42,516 nt of DNA, taken from NCBI GenBank assembly GCA_026981615.1, contig JALSIH010000199.1, forward strand, positions 1-42,516. The letters run 5' to 3'. The stretch is from Chitinophagales bacterium. Its GTDB lineage: Bacteria; Bacteroidota; Bacteroidia; Chitinophagales; S012-47. Shown piece by piece: positions 1 to 7,439 of the stretch. A model generated the notes under the pieces. It saw nothing but the letters and a program-made list of their open reading frames with translations, was not told the origin of the DNA and ran no database searches. Position 1 is the first letter of the stretch. Each line of letters starts with the position of its first letter. Both the position numbers and the translations under genes were made by a program.

Positions 1-252
1 AGAGGCATTCCGTTGGCGCAGAAAACGCAGAACAGGCTTTTTCTTCGTTAGTCGCTCCGGTGCATTAAAGCAAGCTTCACCCTAATGGGATGCCGACAAG
101 GAAAAAGTACTTTCGGGTATTGCCGTATTTTCCGCGGTCTCTGCGTCCCCGCTTCTGCGAAATCTGCGAGAAAAAAAAGAAAAAAGAAGTTTCACGCAGA
201 ATGCGCAGATCAACGGCTTTGAATTCCTAAAGAGGCATTCCGTTGGCGCAGA
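1..252. repeat. Intergenic repeat structure: 22-bp direct repeats around an imperfect inverted repeat
   Basis: A 22-base sequence beginning AGAGGCATTCCG and ending GGCGCAGA occurs at 1-22 and again, identical, at 231-252. Between the copies lies an imperfect inverted repeat: 154-173 (TCTGCGAAATCTGCGAGAAA) against 190-209, separated by a purine-only stretch (174-189). Motifs of the type 'CTGCG...GAAA' and 'TTTCACGCAGA' recur in Bacteroidota intergenic regions, as far as I recall, so this may be an interspersed repeat family. No open reading frame of note is present here. Confidence 0.6.
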
Positions 253-484
253 GAGGAATGCTCCGAACTTGGAGACCCGGATGCACCGGGGATTTGGGTG
301 ATTGCTGATTAGGAGTTTGAAATTGAAAGAAGCGATACCCCCGAAACAGTTGAGCCTTACAAAGTTTAACCCTTAAAGCTCATATGGATATTGTCGCTCC
401 CGGTAAAAGCTGCATCATAGATAGCGGGCTGTCGCTTTTCCGTATTTTTGATAAGACGATTTCTTTCTCATCAAAGTAAAAATC
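253..484. other. Non-coding leader before the S9 peptidase
   Basis: No credible coding sequence is visible. The only element I can support is a promoter-like box at 443-450, described separately. The rest of the region shows no clear hairpin with a T tract, riboswitch or RNA gene. Confidence 0.4.
443..450 (+). promoter_or_regulatory. Candidate Bacteroidota -7 box for the S9 peptidase
   Basis: TATTTTTG matches the Bacteroidota -7 consensus TAnnTTTG at all fixed positions and ends 34 bases before the ATG at 485. No good -33 TTG is seen at the usual distance, so the call rests on the -7 box alone. Confidence 0.45.
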
Positions 485-2515
485 ATGCGAACTCTTTTTG
501 TTTTAATTGCCCTTTTGGCTACATCAATTACCGGTTGGTCTCAGGAAACATTTACAGCCCTCGACCTTCAGCGTGTAAAACAGGTGCGTGAGGCGGCCAT
601 ATCGCCCGATGGCGCTTACATCGCCTATATCGTGGAAACACCCCGCCCGATCAAGGACGGGAAAGGCCATAATTACCGCGAACTCTACGTGCTCGACCTC
701 GGCACGGGCAAAAGCGAGAAATACATCAGCGGGAAAAATTACTTCTACCGTCTGAAATGGCATCCCGATGGTGCAGCCATCAGCTTTCTCGGAAAACTGG
801 ACGACTCGAAAATGACCATGGTTTACAGCATTCCCCTCGGAGGAGGGCCTTATTTTCCCCTGAGTGAAATTTCCGAATCGGTGCTGGACTACGACTGGAG
901 CCCCGATGCCTCGGAGCTGGCCTTTCTTGTTCATCCGAAGTATAAGCGGCCCGATGCGGCCATGGAAAAATACGGTTTCGACCAGGAGGTATTTGAAGAA
1001 GAACTGACGCACCGCCAACTGAAAGTCTATAACCTTGCCAGCGGTGAGATTCGAACCCTGGTGGATGATGCATCGGTCTTTGCCCTCGACTGGGCACCCC
1101 GGGGCAAGTTGATTGCCGCTCAGATCGCTCCTCAAAACCTCACCGATGACTCGTACATGTTCAAGCGCATTTATCTCATTGATGCCCACAGCGGCAGGCG
1201 CGATAAGCTGGTGGACAACCCCGGCAAACTGACGGCCATGGCCTGGAGCCCGGATGCCAAACACCTGGCATTTGTCGCTGCCGAAATCATCGAAGATCCT
1301 GTGGCGGGTTCACTCTACGTGCAGTCGCTGGATGATCCGAAGGATTTTTCGGAGCTGCAAAATTATACGGAAGGCTTTGAGGGCCAGGTGAATGACGTGC
1401 AGTGGCAGGATGGGAATACCCTGTTTTTTGCCAGTTACGAAAGTACCAAAGCCACCCTGAGAAAGATTGACCTGGGGGAAGAGGAAAGCGAGCTGATACT
1501 GCCGGGCGGAGCTACGGTGTTCAGCCGCATCAGCCTCGCTGGCGGAGTGCTTGCCATGGCCGGAAATACAAGCACCCGGCCTTCGGAGCTTTATACCGTG
1601 CATCTGAAGAAGGCCTACCTCAAGCGCCATACGGATTTGAATCCCTGGGTGCGGGATTTAAAACTTGGCCGGCAGGAAAGCATACGCTATAAAGCCCGTG
1701 ACGGAATGGAAATCGAGGGCGTTGTGATTTATCCGGCAGATTATGAGGAAGGCAGGCGCTACCCGCTGATTGCAATGATACACGGAGGGCCGGAGTCGTG
1801 CATCACAGACGGCTGGCAGACCTACTACAGCCGCTGGGGGCAGATCGCTGCGGGCCGGGGTTATTTTGTGTTTATGCCCAACTATCGCGGAAGCTCGGGC
1901 CGGGGCCTGGCATTTTCGCGTGCCGACTATGGCGACCTGGCCGATGAGGAATTTCTGGATGTGCTGGACGGTATTCAATTTTTGGTGGACAAGGGGTGGG
2001 TCGATGCACAGAAAGTCGGGATAGGCGGAGGCTCATACGGAGGTTATTTCTCTGCCTGGGCCGCCACGAAACACTCCGATAAATTTCGGGCAGCCGTAGT
2101 TTTTGTCGGCATCTCCGACCAGATATCAAAAAGGAACACTACCGACATTCCTTACGAGGACTATTACGTGCATTGGGGCCTCTGGACCAACGAAAATTTT
2201 GAGTTGGTATATGACCGCAGCCCGGTGAAATACAGCAGTCAGAACGTGACGCCTACGCTGATTTTGCACGGGAAGAATGATCCCCGGGTGCATCCCTCGC
2301 AATCGCTGGAGCTTTATCGCAGCTTGAAAATGCACGGGCACGCAGCCGTTCGCCTCATCTGGTATCCGGGCGAGGGCCACGGCAACAGCAACAATCCGGC
2401 CCGCCTTGACTATTGCCTGCGCACCATGGACTGGTTTGACTTCTACCTTCAGGATGGCCGCGACAAAGAAGAGCTGCCCGAAAAATATCTCGATTACGGA
2501 CTGGATCTGGACTAA
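485..2515 (+). CDS. Secreted S9 family (prolyl oligopeptidase) serine peptidase
   Basis: Predicted to cleave peptides in the periplasm or outside the cell, like dipeptidyl/acylaminoacyl peptidases of family S9. A signal peptide (about residues 1-20, ending GWSQ) precedes a beta-propeller-type region (about 25-390) with repeated 'W(S/A)PD' blades such as DWSPDASELAF and AWSPDAKHLAF. The C-terminal alpha/beta-hydrolase domain (about 400-660) carries the nucleophile motif GGGSYGGYF (Ser517), the acid in HGKNDPRVH (Asp599) and the histidine in GEGHG (His632). At 676 aa it has the usual length for S9 enzymes with a propeller. It is monocistronic, followed by a strong terminator and a convergent operon. 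Substrate preference (DPP-IV-like or acylaminoacyl peptidase) cannot be read from sequence. Confidence 0.93.
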   Translation: MRTLFVLIALLATSITGWSQETFTALDLQRVKQVREAAISPDGAYIAYIVETPRPIKDGKGHNYRELYVLDLGTGKSEKYISGKNYFYRLKWHPDGAAISFLGKLDDSKMTMVYSIPLGGGPYFPLSEISESVLDYDWSPDASELAFLVHPKYKRPDAAMEKYGFDQEVFEEELTHRQLKVYNLASGEIRTLVDDASVFALDWAPRGKLIAAQIAPQNLTDDSYMFKRIYLIDAHSGRRDKLVDNPGKLTAMAWSPDAKHLAFVAAEIIEDPVAGSLYVQSLDDPKDFSELQNYTEGFEGQVNDVQWQDGNTLFFASYESTKATLRKIDLGEEESELILPGGATVFSRISLAGGVLAMAGNTSTRPSELYTVHLKKAYLKRHTDLNPWVRDLKLGRQESIRYKARDGMEIEGVVIYPADYEEGRRYPLIAMIHGGPESCITDGWQTYYSRWGQIAAGRGYFVFMPNYRGSSGRGLAFSRADYGDLADEEFLDVLDGIQFLVDKGWVDAQKVGIGGGSYGGYFSAWAATKHSDKFRAAVVFVGISDQISKRNTTDIPYEDYYVHWGLWTNENFELVYDRSPVKYSSQNVTPTLILHGKNDPRVHPSQSLELYRSLKMHGHAAVRLIWYPGEGHGNSNNPARLDYCLRTMDWFDFYLQDGRDKEELPEKYLDYGLDLD

Positions 2516-2517
2516 AG

Positions 2518-2550
2518 AAAAAAGCCGGCTACGCGGAGGCCGGCTTTTTT
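2518..2550. terminator. Rho-independent terminator, probably bidirectional
   Basis: A-run 2518-2523, stem GCCGGC (2524-2529) pairing with GCCGGC (2539-2544), 9-base loop, then six T (2545-2550). The A and T runs extend the stem, so the element can work for the S9 gene (+) and for the convergent operon ending at 2578 (-). Confidence 0.85.
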
Positions 2551-2577
2551 ATGCATGTCTCTAAAGGTGCGCTTGCT

Positions 2578-3516
2578 TTATTCCGCATCTCTTTTGTCCT
2601 GCTCTTCTTCCTTTTTCCGCGGCACCAGCCCGTAGATATTCTGCCGGACAAAATCCTGCGGAAAGTCTTCATCGCCCGGGAAGCCCAGCTCGATGTCGCG
2701 CCCATTGTGGGGGATGTAATTGGTGCGGAAAATATAATCCCAGATGCTCAGCGAAAGGCCGAAATTGACTCCGTATTTGCGATCCGGAGGCAGGTGCTTG
2801 GCATGGTGCCAGATGTGCATTTCCGGATTGTTGAAGATGTACTTCAGGAAGCCGATGTTGGTAGTGAAATTGGCATGGTTCCAGTGCCCGATAAAGGTGG
2901 TAATCAGAAAGACCACAAAGGCATGATTGAGGTCAAAACCGATGAAGGCAAGCGGCAGGTACTGCAGGGTTCCGTAGACGATGTTTTCCATCCAGTGGAA
3001 ACGCAAGTGGGCGGCAAAGCCCATTTCCTTTACGCTGTGATGCACCTTGTGAAAATTCCAGAGGAAGGGAACGCGGTGAAGCAGGACATGAACCAGCCAC
3101 TGGATAAAATCGCGCAGGATGAAGAAGACCACGAGCTGAAGCCAGACCGGCCAGCCGTGCACATCCACGACAGCGATGAGGTCAAAGCCCAGCTGGTGCT
3201 GAATGTCCTGGAAAAAAGCAACCACCACATTGGCACCGGCCTCGTAGATGAGCAGGGCAAAGAGGAAAAAGTTGAAATACATGTAGAAGAAGTCGAGCCA
3301 GAAATCCTTGCGCAAGACGGGCTGTCCTTCGCGCCAGGGTTTCCACGCTTCGAGCAGAATAAATAGCAGCGAAACGGTGTTGAGCATCCAGAAATAATTG
3401 TAGTACCAGGGTTCGGAGCGGAACATGATCTGGTCAATAAGCCAGTTGGCATAGTTGCGGTACGATTCGACAAACAACTGCCAGTAATCCGTTAAAAATA
3501 CTTGTAAAAAATCCAT
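2578..3516 (-). CDS. Fatty acid hydroxylase / sterol desaturase family membrane protein
   Basis: Di-iron membrane oxygenase of the fatty acid hydroxylase superfamily; such enzymes hydroxylate or desaturate lipids. Visible histidine clusters are HVLLH (HxxxH), HKVHH (HxxHH) and HIWHH (HxxHH), with a further His in WNHANF, the expected arrangement for metal binding. Several hydrophobic helices lie in the first two thirds (for example around LLFILLEAW and LDFFYMYFNFFLFALLI). It is 312 aa, within the family's usual range. It is the last gene of the sulfite-oxidase operon: the preceding stop codon and this ATG are separated by one base (TAA-A-ATG). Substrate is unknown, and the link to sulfur chemistry is positional only. 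Confidence 0.85.
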   Translation of the reverse strand: MDFLQVFLTDYWQLFVESYRNYANWLIDQIMFRSEPWYYNYFWMLNTVSLLFILLEAWKPWREGQPVLRKDFWLDFFYMYFNFFLFALLIYEAGANVVVAFFQDIQHQLGFDLIAVVDVHGWPVWLQLVVFFILRDFIQWLVHVLLHRVPFLWNFHKVHHSVKEMGFAAHLRFHWMENIVYGTLQYLPLAFIGFDLNHAFVVFLITTFIGHWNHANFTTNIGFLKYIFNNPEMHIWHHAKHLPPDRKYGVNFGLSLSIWDYIFRTNYIPHNGRDIELGFPGDEDFPQDFVRQNIYGLVPRKKEEEQDKRDAE

Positions 3517-3517
3517 T

Positions 3518-4483
3518 TTAAATTTCCTTTTTTATGGGTTCTGATTCAATGGGTGATTCTTCGAACCGGGTCCATTCGACCCAGCTGCCGTCATAGTTTC
3601 GTACATCGGGATATCCGAGAATTTCGCGCAAAACGAAGAGCGAAAGAGCCGAGCGGACCCCTGAATGGCAGTAGGTGATGATCTTTGAGTCCGGCCCGAT
3701 TCCTTTTGCCTCAAATAGCTGGCGGAGGCTGTCTGGCGAAAGAAAGGTGTAGTCGCCATCATAGCGCAGGCAGTAGATGTAATCTACGTGCACCGCCCCC
3801 GGGATATGACCGCCTTTCAGGGCTCCGTTTTTTATGATTTTCCCACTGTATTCATCGTCAGAGCGGCAGTCGATAATAATACGGCTGCTGTCCTTCAGAA
3901 GGGCAAGCAATTCTTTCCGGTCGATGTTCAGCGAGTTGTCAAATTCATGCGGGAAATGAAATTCTTTCTCTTCAGCTTTCCGGATTTCCGTACTTATTTC
4001 CTTGCCACTCAAAGTCCAGGCCGTGTAGCCACCGTTTATCAGGCGTACTTTTTTATGTCCGAACTGCACCAACATCCACCACAGACGGGCGGCATCTACA
4101 TTGCCGTGCTCATCGTAGAGCAAAATAAGCGTGCTGCTGTCAATGCCTCTGATTCCGAGTTCGTGCTCCAGTTTTTCTTTTTCCGCATGCATTCCTTTGT
4201 ACGAAAAGGTGTCGGATTCATAATCGGGGCGATAGATCCGCTGTGCCCCCGGAAGGTGTCCTTCTTCAAATCGTTCGGCTTTGCGGACATCCAGTATGAC
4301 AAGCTTGTCCGCGTGGCGAATCAACGAGTCGGCATCGTCAACATCAATGAGATAAGGAGTGCTTTGTGCCCGAACATCCTTGTCTTGTGCGGGGGCATCG
4401 TCCTTCTTTGCTTTTTCGTTGCAGGCAATGAAAAGCAGAGACAGCACACCCAGGAATAAAAAGCTTGATTTCATTGTGCTCAT
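3518..4483 (-). CDS. Two-domain rhodanese-like sulfurtransferase, lipoprotein
   Basis: Predicted thiosulfate or 3-mercaptopyruvate sulfurtransferase. Two rhodanese domains are visible: an N-terminal one (SLIRHADKLVILDVRKAERFEEGHLPGA) without a catalytic cysteine, and a C-terminal one with active-site loop YCHSGVRSA (Cys272 from the start used here). The N-terminus is a lipoprotein signal (SFLFLGVLSLLFIAC), so the enzyme should be anchored outside the cytoplasm. The start at 4483 is chosen because its ATG overlaps the upstream cytochrome stop (TGATG). An ATG three codons further in (4474) is equally good, and longer readings would run into the cytochrome gene. The exported location matches the Tat-exported molybdoenzyme and cytochrome encoded just upstream, so a shared sulfur-oxidation role is likely but inferred. 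Confidence 0.88.
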   Translation of the reverse strand: MSTMKSSFLFLGVLSLLFIACNEKAKKDDAPAQDKDVRAQSTPYLIDVDDADSLIRHADKLVILDVRKAERFEEGHLPGAQRIYRPDYESDTFSYKGMHAEKEKLEHELGIRGIDSSTLILLYDEHGNVDAARLWWMLVQFGHKKVRLINGGYTAWTLSGKEISTEIRKAEEKEFHFPHEFDNSLNIDRKELLALLKDSSRIIIDCRSDDEYSGKIIKNGALKGGHIPGAVHVDYIYCLRYDGDYTFLSPDSLRQLFEAKGIGPDSKIITYCHSGVRSALSLFVLREILGYPDVRNYDGSWVEWTRFEESPIESEPIKKEI

Positions 4484-4980
4484 CAGTTTTTTGATTCTTT
4501 CAGAACGTACCACTGAATATTTTGAAGCCTGGCCCTGCGGCCTTTGGCTTCGGGTGCATAATTTTTTGCGAGGTAGTCCAGTATGAGGTCTTCATTTTTC
4601 CCGAGATCCCAGAGACCTTGTGTTTCCTGCATCCATGCAATCACTTCCTTCCAGCCATCCCGTGTCTGGCGGTTTTGAGTAATCAGTTTGGCCGAATGGC
4701 AGGCTGTGCAGTTGGCCCGCACCATTTCCCATCCGTCATCGGCAATGAGGCCGGTGCGCATGTCCATGCCATTGCGAATGCCATCGACAGGCTCGGGAAT
4801 GACAAGCACCGGAGTGGCGGGCCGGGGCGGCTTCGGCTTGAAAACATCGGCAATGTGATTGTTTTGATAGGTAATCAATGCCAGAATGGAAAGACTGATG
4901 GCAAGGATAAAAGCCGGGAGCGTCAGAAAGACGGCATAGACCAGCTTCGAAAAGCCCGTATGTGTGTTCGCTTTTTTCAT
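4483..4980 (-). CDS. Membrane-anchored mono-heme cytochrome c, likely electron acceptor of the sulfite-oxidase-like enzyme
   Basis: Residues 91-95 (CTACH) form a c-type heme site, and WMQETQG downstream offers a candidate axial Met. An N-terminal hydrophobic helix (about residues 13-37) acts as uncleaved signal anchor, followed by a proline-rich linker (PKPPRPATP). The protein is 165 aa. Arrangement next to a sulfite-oxidase-type molybdoenzyme resembles SorAB systems, in which the small cytochrome subunit takes electrons from the molybdenum subunit. The ATG at 4980 lies one base after the upstream stop (TAA-A-ATG); an in-frame TTG at 4989 is possible but would overlap the upstream gene. Its stop overlaps the next ATG, so translation is probably coupled. 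Confidence 0.85.
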   Translation of the reverse strand: MKKANTHTGFSKLVYAVFLTLPAFILAISLSILALITYQNNHIADVFKPKPPRPATPVLVIPEPVDGIRNGMDMRTGLIADDGWEMVRANCTACHSAKLITQNRQTRDGWKEVIAWMQETQGLWDLGKNEDLILDYLAKNYAPEAKGRRARLQNIQWYVLKESKN

Positions 4981-4981
4981 T

Positions 4982-6247
4982 TTACACAACTTTGACGGCT
5001 ATGCGGTGGGTGGCATTGTTCAGGTATCCTTTGGGGTTCCAGCCCGGGACGACCATGGGCTGGCTCACTCCGGCACTGTCGGTGGCTTTGGCCCATACTT
5101 CGTAGTAGCCTTTTTGCGGAAACTCGACCGTGGCGCGAAAGCGTTGCCAGGCCAGGCGGTTGGGTGGCGGACTGAGACGGGCTTCCTTCCAGGTAGCTCC
5201 GAAGTCAATGGAATATTGCACCCGCTTCACTGAGCGGTCGCCTGCCCATGCATGGCCCCTGATCTCCAGCTTCTCACCTTCTGATATCATTGCTCCGCTT
5301 TTGGGATAAGTAATCAGGGATTTCACCGGCATGGATTCGATGATTTTGAAATCTTCGTGCCTGACTTTACTACCCGGCTCCACCGGAAATTTGGGTACGG
5401 AGTAGCTCGGGGCCTCCATCTTCGGCCCGTCATGCACGCGGTCTCTGACGGATATGCGCGAGAGCCATTTGCCGCTGGTGGATGCGGGCCAGCCGCCCAC
5501 TACAAGGCGCAGAGGCCGGCCGTGCAACTTGGGAATCGGCCCACCGTTGAGCGAAAATGCGATGAGGGTCTCCTCTTCCAGTGCTTTGTGAATGGGCACT
5601 CCCCGCGAAATCACCACCTTGTCGGGGTTGCCGCTCAAATGAATGTCTTTTCCGTAGTAGCCGATGTATTTGGCTTGGTCGGTGATGCCCACATCATTCA
5701 GTACATCTTTCAGCCTCACCCCGGTCCAGCGGGCACAGTGCACGGCTCCCCATTGCCATTGGTTTCCTTTTGCCGGAGGATTGAATTCGGCCCGGCCATT
5801 GCCGCCACACTCCAAAACCAGCTGGTAGCTGTAGTGCTTGAATTTATTTTTCAATTCATCCAGGGTGTAGCTTTTCTTTTCCCGCACGGCTTCTCCGTCT
5901 ATCGTCAGGGTCCAGCTGCCGGCATCCGTTTCCATCGGCAGAAGACCATTGTTGCGGACAAACATTTTATCGGCAGGTGTGATCTCATCGTCCAGCAGGT
6001 GCGGAGGGGTCTCAATGTTCCAGGGCTTGTCGTTGAGTACGATCAGTGCCGGGTCTTTGCCGAGTTCTTTCAACGGGTCGCCTTGCTGAAAAGGAAGGGG
6101 GAGCATATTGGCTCTGACATTTTCGCTGAATACGATGGGTGCGCCTATCAGCGTGCCCATGGCGGCAACCACCGAATTTCTGAGAAATCCTCTTCGGCTT
6201 ATATCTCCTTTTTTGACTTCTATGGATCGGGATTTTTCCTTGCTCAT
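4982..6247 (-). CDS. Sulfite oxidase-like molybdopterin oxidoreductase, Tat-exported
   Basis: Predicted to oxidise sulfite (or a related small substrate) in the periplasm using molybdenum cofactor. A twin-arginine signal is present (ISRRGFLRNS, about residues 16-25). The molybdopterin domain contains the cofactor-ligating cysteine in LECGGNGR (Cys147), then WTGVRLKDVL. The C-terminal Mo-co dimerisation domain is recognisable from IRGHAWAGDRSVKRVQ, the GYYEVWAKATD strand and the closing WNPKGYLNN motif. At 421 aa it fits the SorA/SoxC class. It is first in a four-gene operon with cytochrome c, rhodanese and desaturase-like genes. A -7 box lies only five bases upstream of the ATG (see promoter entry). 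SoxC cannot be excluded, but no other sox genes are in the window. Confidence 0.88.
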   Translation of the reverse strand: MSKEKSRSIEVKKGDISRRGFLRNSVVAAMGTLIGAPIVFSENVRANMLPLPFQQGDPLKELGKDPALIVLNDKPWNIETPPHLLDDEITPADKMFVRNNGLLPMETDAGSWTLTIDGEAVREKKSYTLDELKNKFKHYSYQLVLECGGNGRAEFNPPAKGNQWQWGAVHCARWTGVRLKDVLNDVGITDQAKYIGYYGKDIHLSGNPDKVVISRGVPIHKALEEETLIAFSLNGGPIPKLHGRPLRLVVGGWPASTSGKWLSRISVRDRVHDGPKMEAPSYSVPKFPVEPGSKVRHEDFKIIESMPVKSLITYPKSGAMISEGEKLEIRGHAWAGDRSVKRVQYSIDFGATWKEARLSPPPNRLAWQRFRATVEFPQKGYYEVWAKATDSAGVSQPMVVPGWNPKGYLNNATHRIAVKVV

Positions 6248-6252
6248 GACAT

Positions 6253-6283
6253 CAAAAATAGGAAGTTAATTTTAAATGAACAA
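6253..6283 (-). promoter_or_regulatory. Candidate promoter of the sulfite-oxidase operon, nearly leaderless
   Basis: On the minus strand TATTTTTG (6260-6253) is a full match to TAnnTTTG, with a TTG at 6283-6281 twenty bases upstream. The -7 box ends five bases before the ATG at 6247, so the transcript would start at or next to the start codon. No in-frame start lies upstream before a TAA. Confidence 0.45.
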
Positions 6284-6436
6284 GTGAACATATATTAATG
6301 TGTAGGATTCTACCATGCAGGCAAAGGAATTAGGGATTGGCAGCGCAAGGCTTTTTGCCTCTTCGGGCCCGGAGGGTTCTTCTCTTTGTAATGGGGTGAT
6401 ATTGAAGTATTTTTATTGGAAATCCGCAGCGTTACA

Positions 6437-7336
6437 ATGTTTTTCGGCAAATATTCCGTCCGTATTTCACATCCCGGCAAAGTGCTTTTCCCCCGGATGG
6501 GGATCAGCAAGGCAGACCTGATTAATTATTATATGTCGGTGGCCGATTATTTTATTTATCACAGCCGGATGCGGCCGGTATCGATGCAACGATTTCCCGG
6601 GGGGATCGGGCAAGAAGGGTTCTTTCAAAAGAAGGCGGGGGATTATTTTCCCGACTGGATTCCGGTGCTGGAAGTTCCGAAGGAAGGCGGCAGCCTGAAG
6701 ATGGTGATGGTCAACAACAAGGCTACCCTCGCCTATCTCTGCAATCAGGATGTGATTGCCCACCACCTTTGGCTGAGCCGGGCCGACCGCATCAGGCAAC
6801 CCGATCAATTGATCTTTGACCTGGACCCGCCAAGGGGAAACTTTGACCTGGTTCGCGAGGCGGCTCTGGCTTTGCACGAAATGCTCTCCGGGCTTGACCT
6901 GCTTCCCTTTGTAAAAACCACGGGTTCGCGCGGATTGCATGTGGTGGTGCCACTGAGGCGGCAATATCCTTTTGAAAAGACGCGTGAGCTGGCGCGGCAG
7001 ATTGCTGAAGTGCTGGCCGGGCGCCATCCTTCGAAGTTTACCACCTCCATTCGCAAAGAAGAACGCAGGGGCCGCCTTTTTCTCGATTACCTGCGCAACG
7101 GCTATGCCCAGACAGCCGTGGCCCCATATTCGCTGCGGGCCATCGAAGGGGCTCCGGTGGCCATGCCCATAGCGTGGAGCGAAGTTCGTGATCCTGCATT
7201 GCATCCGCGCAAATACACCCTCCGGAATGCAGGAGAAAAATTAAAACGCGATGGCGATGCCTGGGAAGGAATGCGGAAATCGGCACGCAGCCCGAGGAAG
7301 GCAATGAAAGCACTCGGAATCAGCGATAAATCATGA
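6437..7336 (+). CDS. Stand-alone LigD-type polymerase (primase-polymerase) domain protein
   Basis: Matches the polymerase domain of bacterial NHEJ ligase D, an archaeo-eukaryotic primase-type enzyme that adds nucleotides at DNA breaks. Landmarks: HPGKVLFP near the N-terminus, the metal-binding pair in FDLDPPRG, KTTGSRGLHVVVP, and the third carboxylate in RLFLDYLRN. The whole 299-aa protein is this one domain; ligase and phosphoesterase modules of full LigD are absent, and no ku or ligase gene is in the window. The ATG at 6437 gives the usual short N-terminus; an in-frame TTG at 6416 would add seven residues. It is transcribed away from the sulfite-oxidase operon. Confidence 0.87.
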   Translation: MFFGKYSVRISHPGKVLFPRMGISKADLINYYMSVADYFIYHSRMRPVSMQRFPGGIGQEGFFQKKAGDYFPDWIPVLEVPKEGGSLKMVMVNNKATLAYLCNQDVIAHHLWLSRADRIRQPDQLIFDLDPPRGNFDLVREAALALHEMLSGLDLLPFVKTTGSRGLHVVVPLRRQYPFEKTRELARQIAEVLAGRHPSKFTTSIRKEERRGRLFLDYLRNGYAQTAVAPYSLRAIEGAPVAMPIAWSEVRDPALHPRKYTLRNAGEKLKRDGDAWEGMRKSARSPRKAMKALGISDKS

Positions 7337-7439
7337 CAAAGACCCGCGATAACTTTTCGCGGCTGCCACATATTGCGCATCTTTGCAGCTGCGGGTTTCG
7401 GACGGAACCTTTTGCTGCTTGTACTCATTAAGCCAAACT

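Noticed and set aside
524-1264. Long open frame antisense to the S9 peptidase, and similar antisense frames over other genes (for example 2551-3366 +)
   Set aside because: They lie opposite clearly homologous coding sequences, show no domain features and are explained by the codon composition of the real genes.
7344-7362. Hairpin CCGCGA/TCGCGG after the LigD-like gene
   Set aside because: No T tract follows and the loop is short; not a credible terminator.
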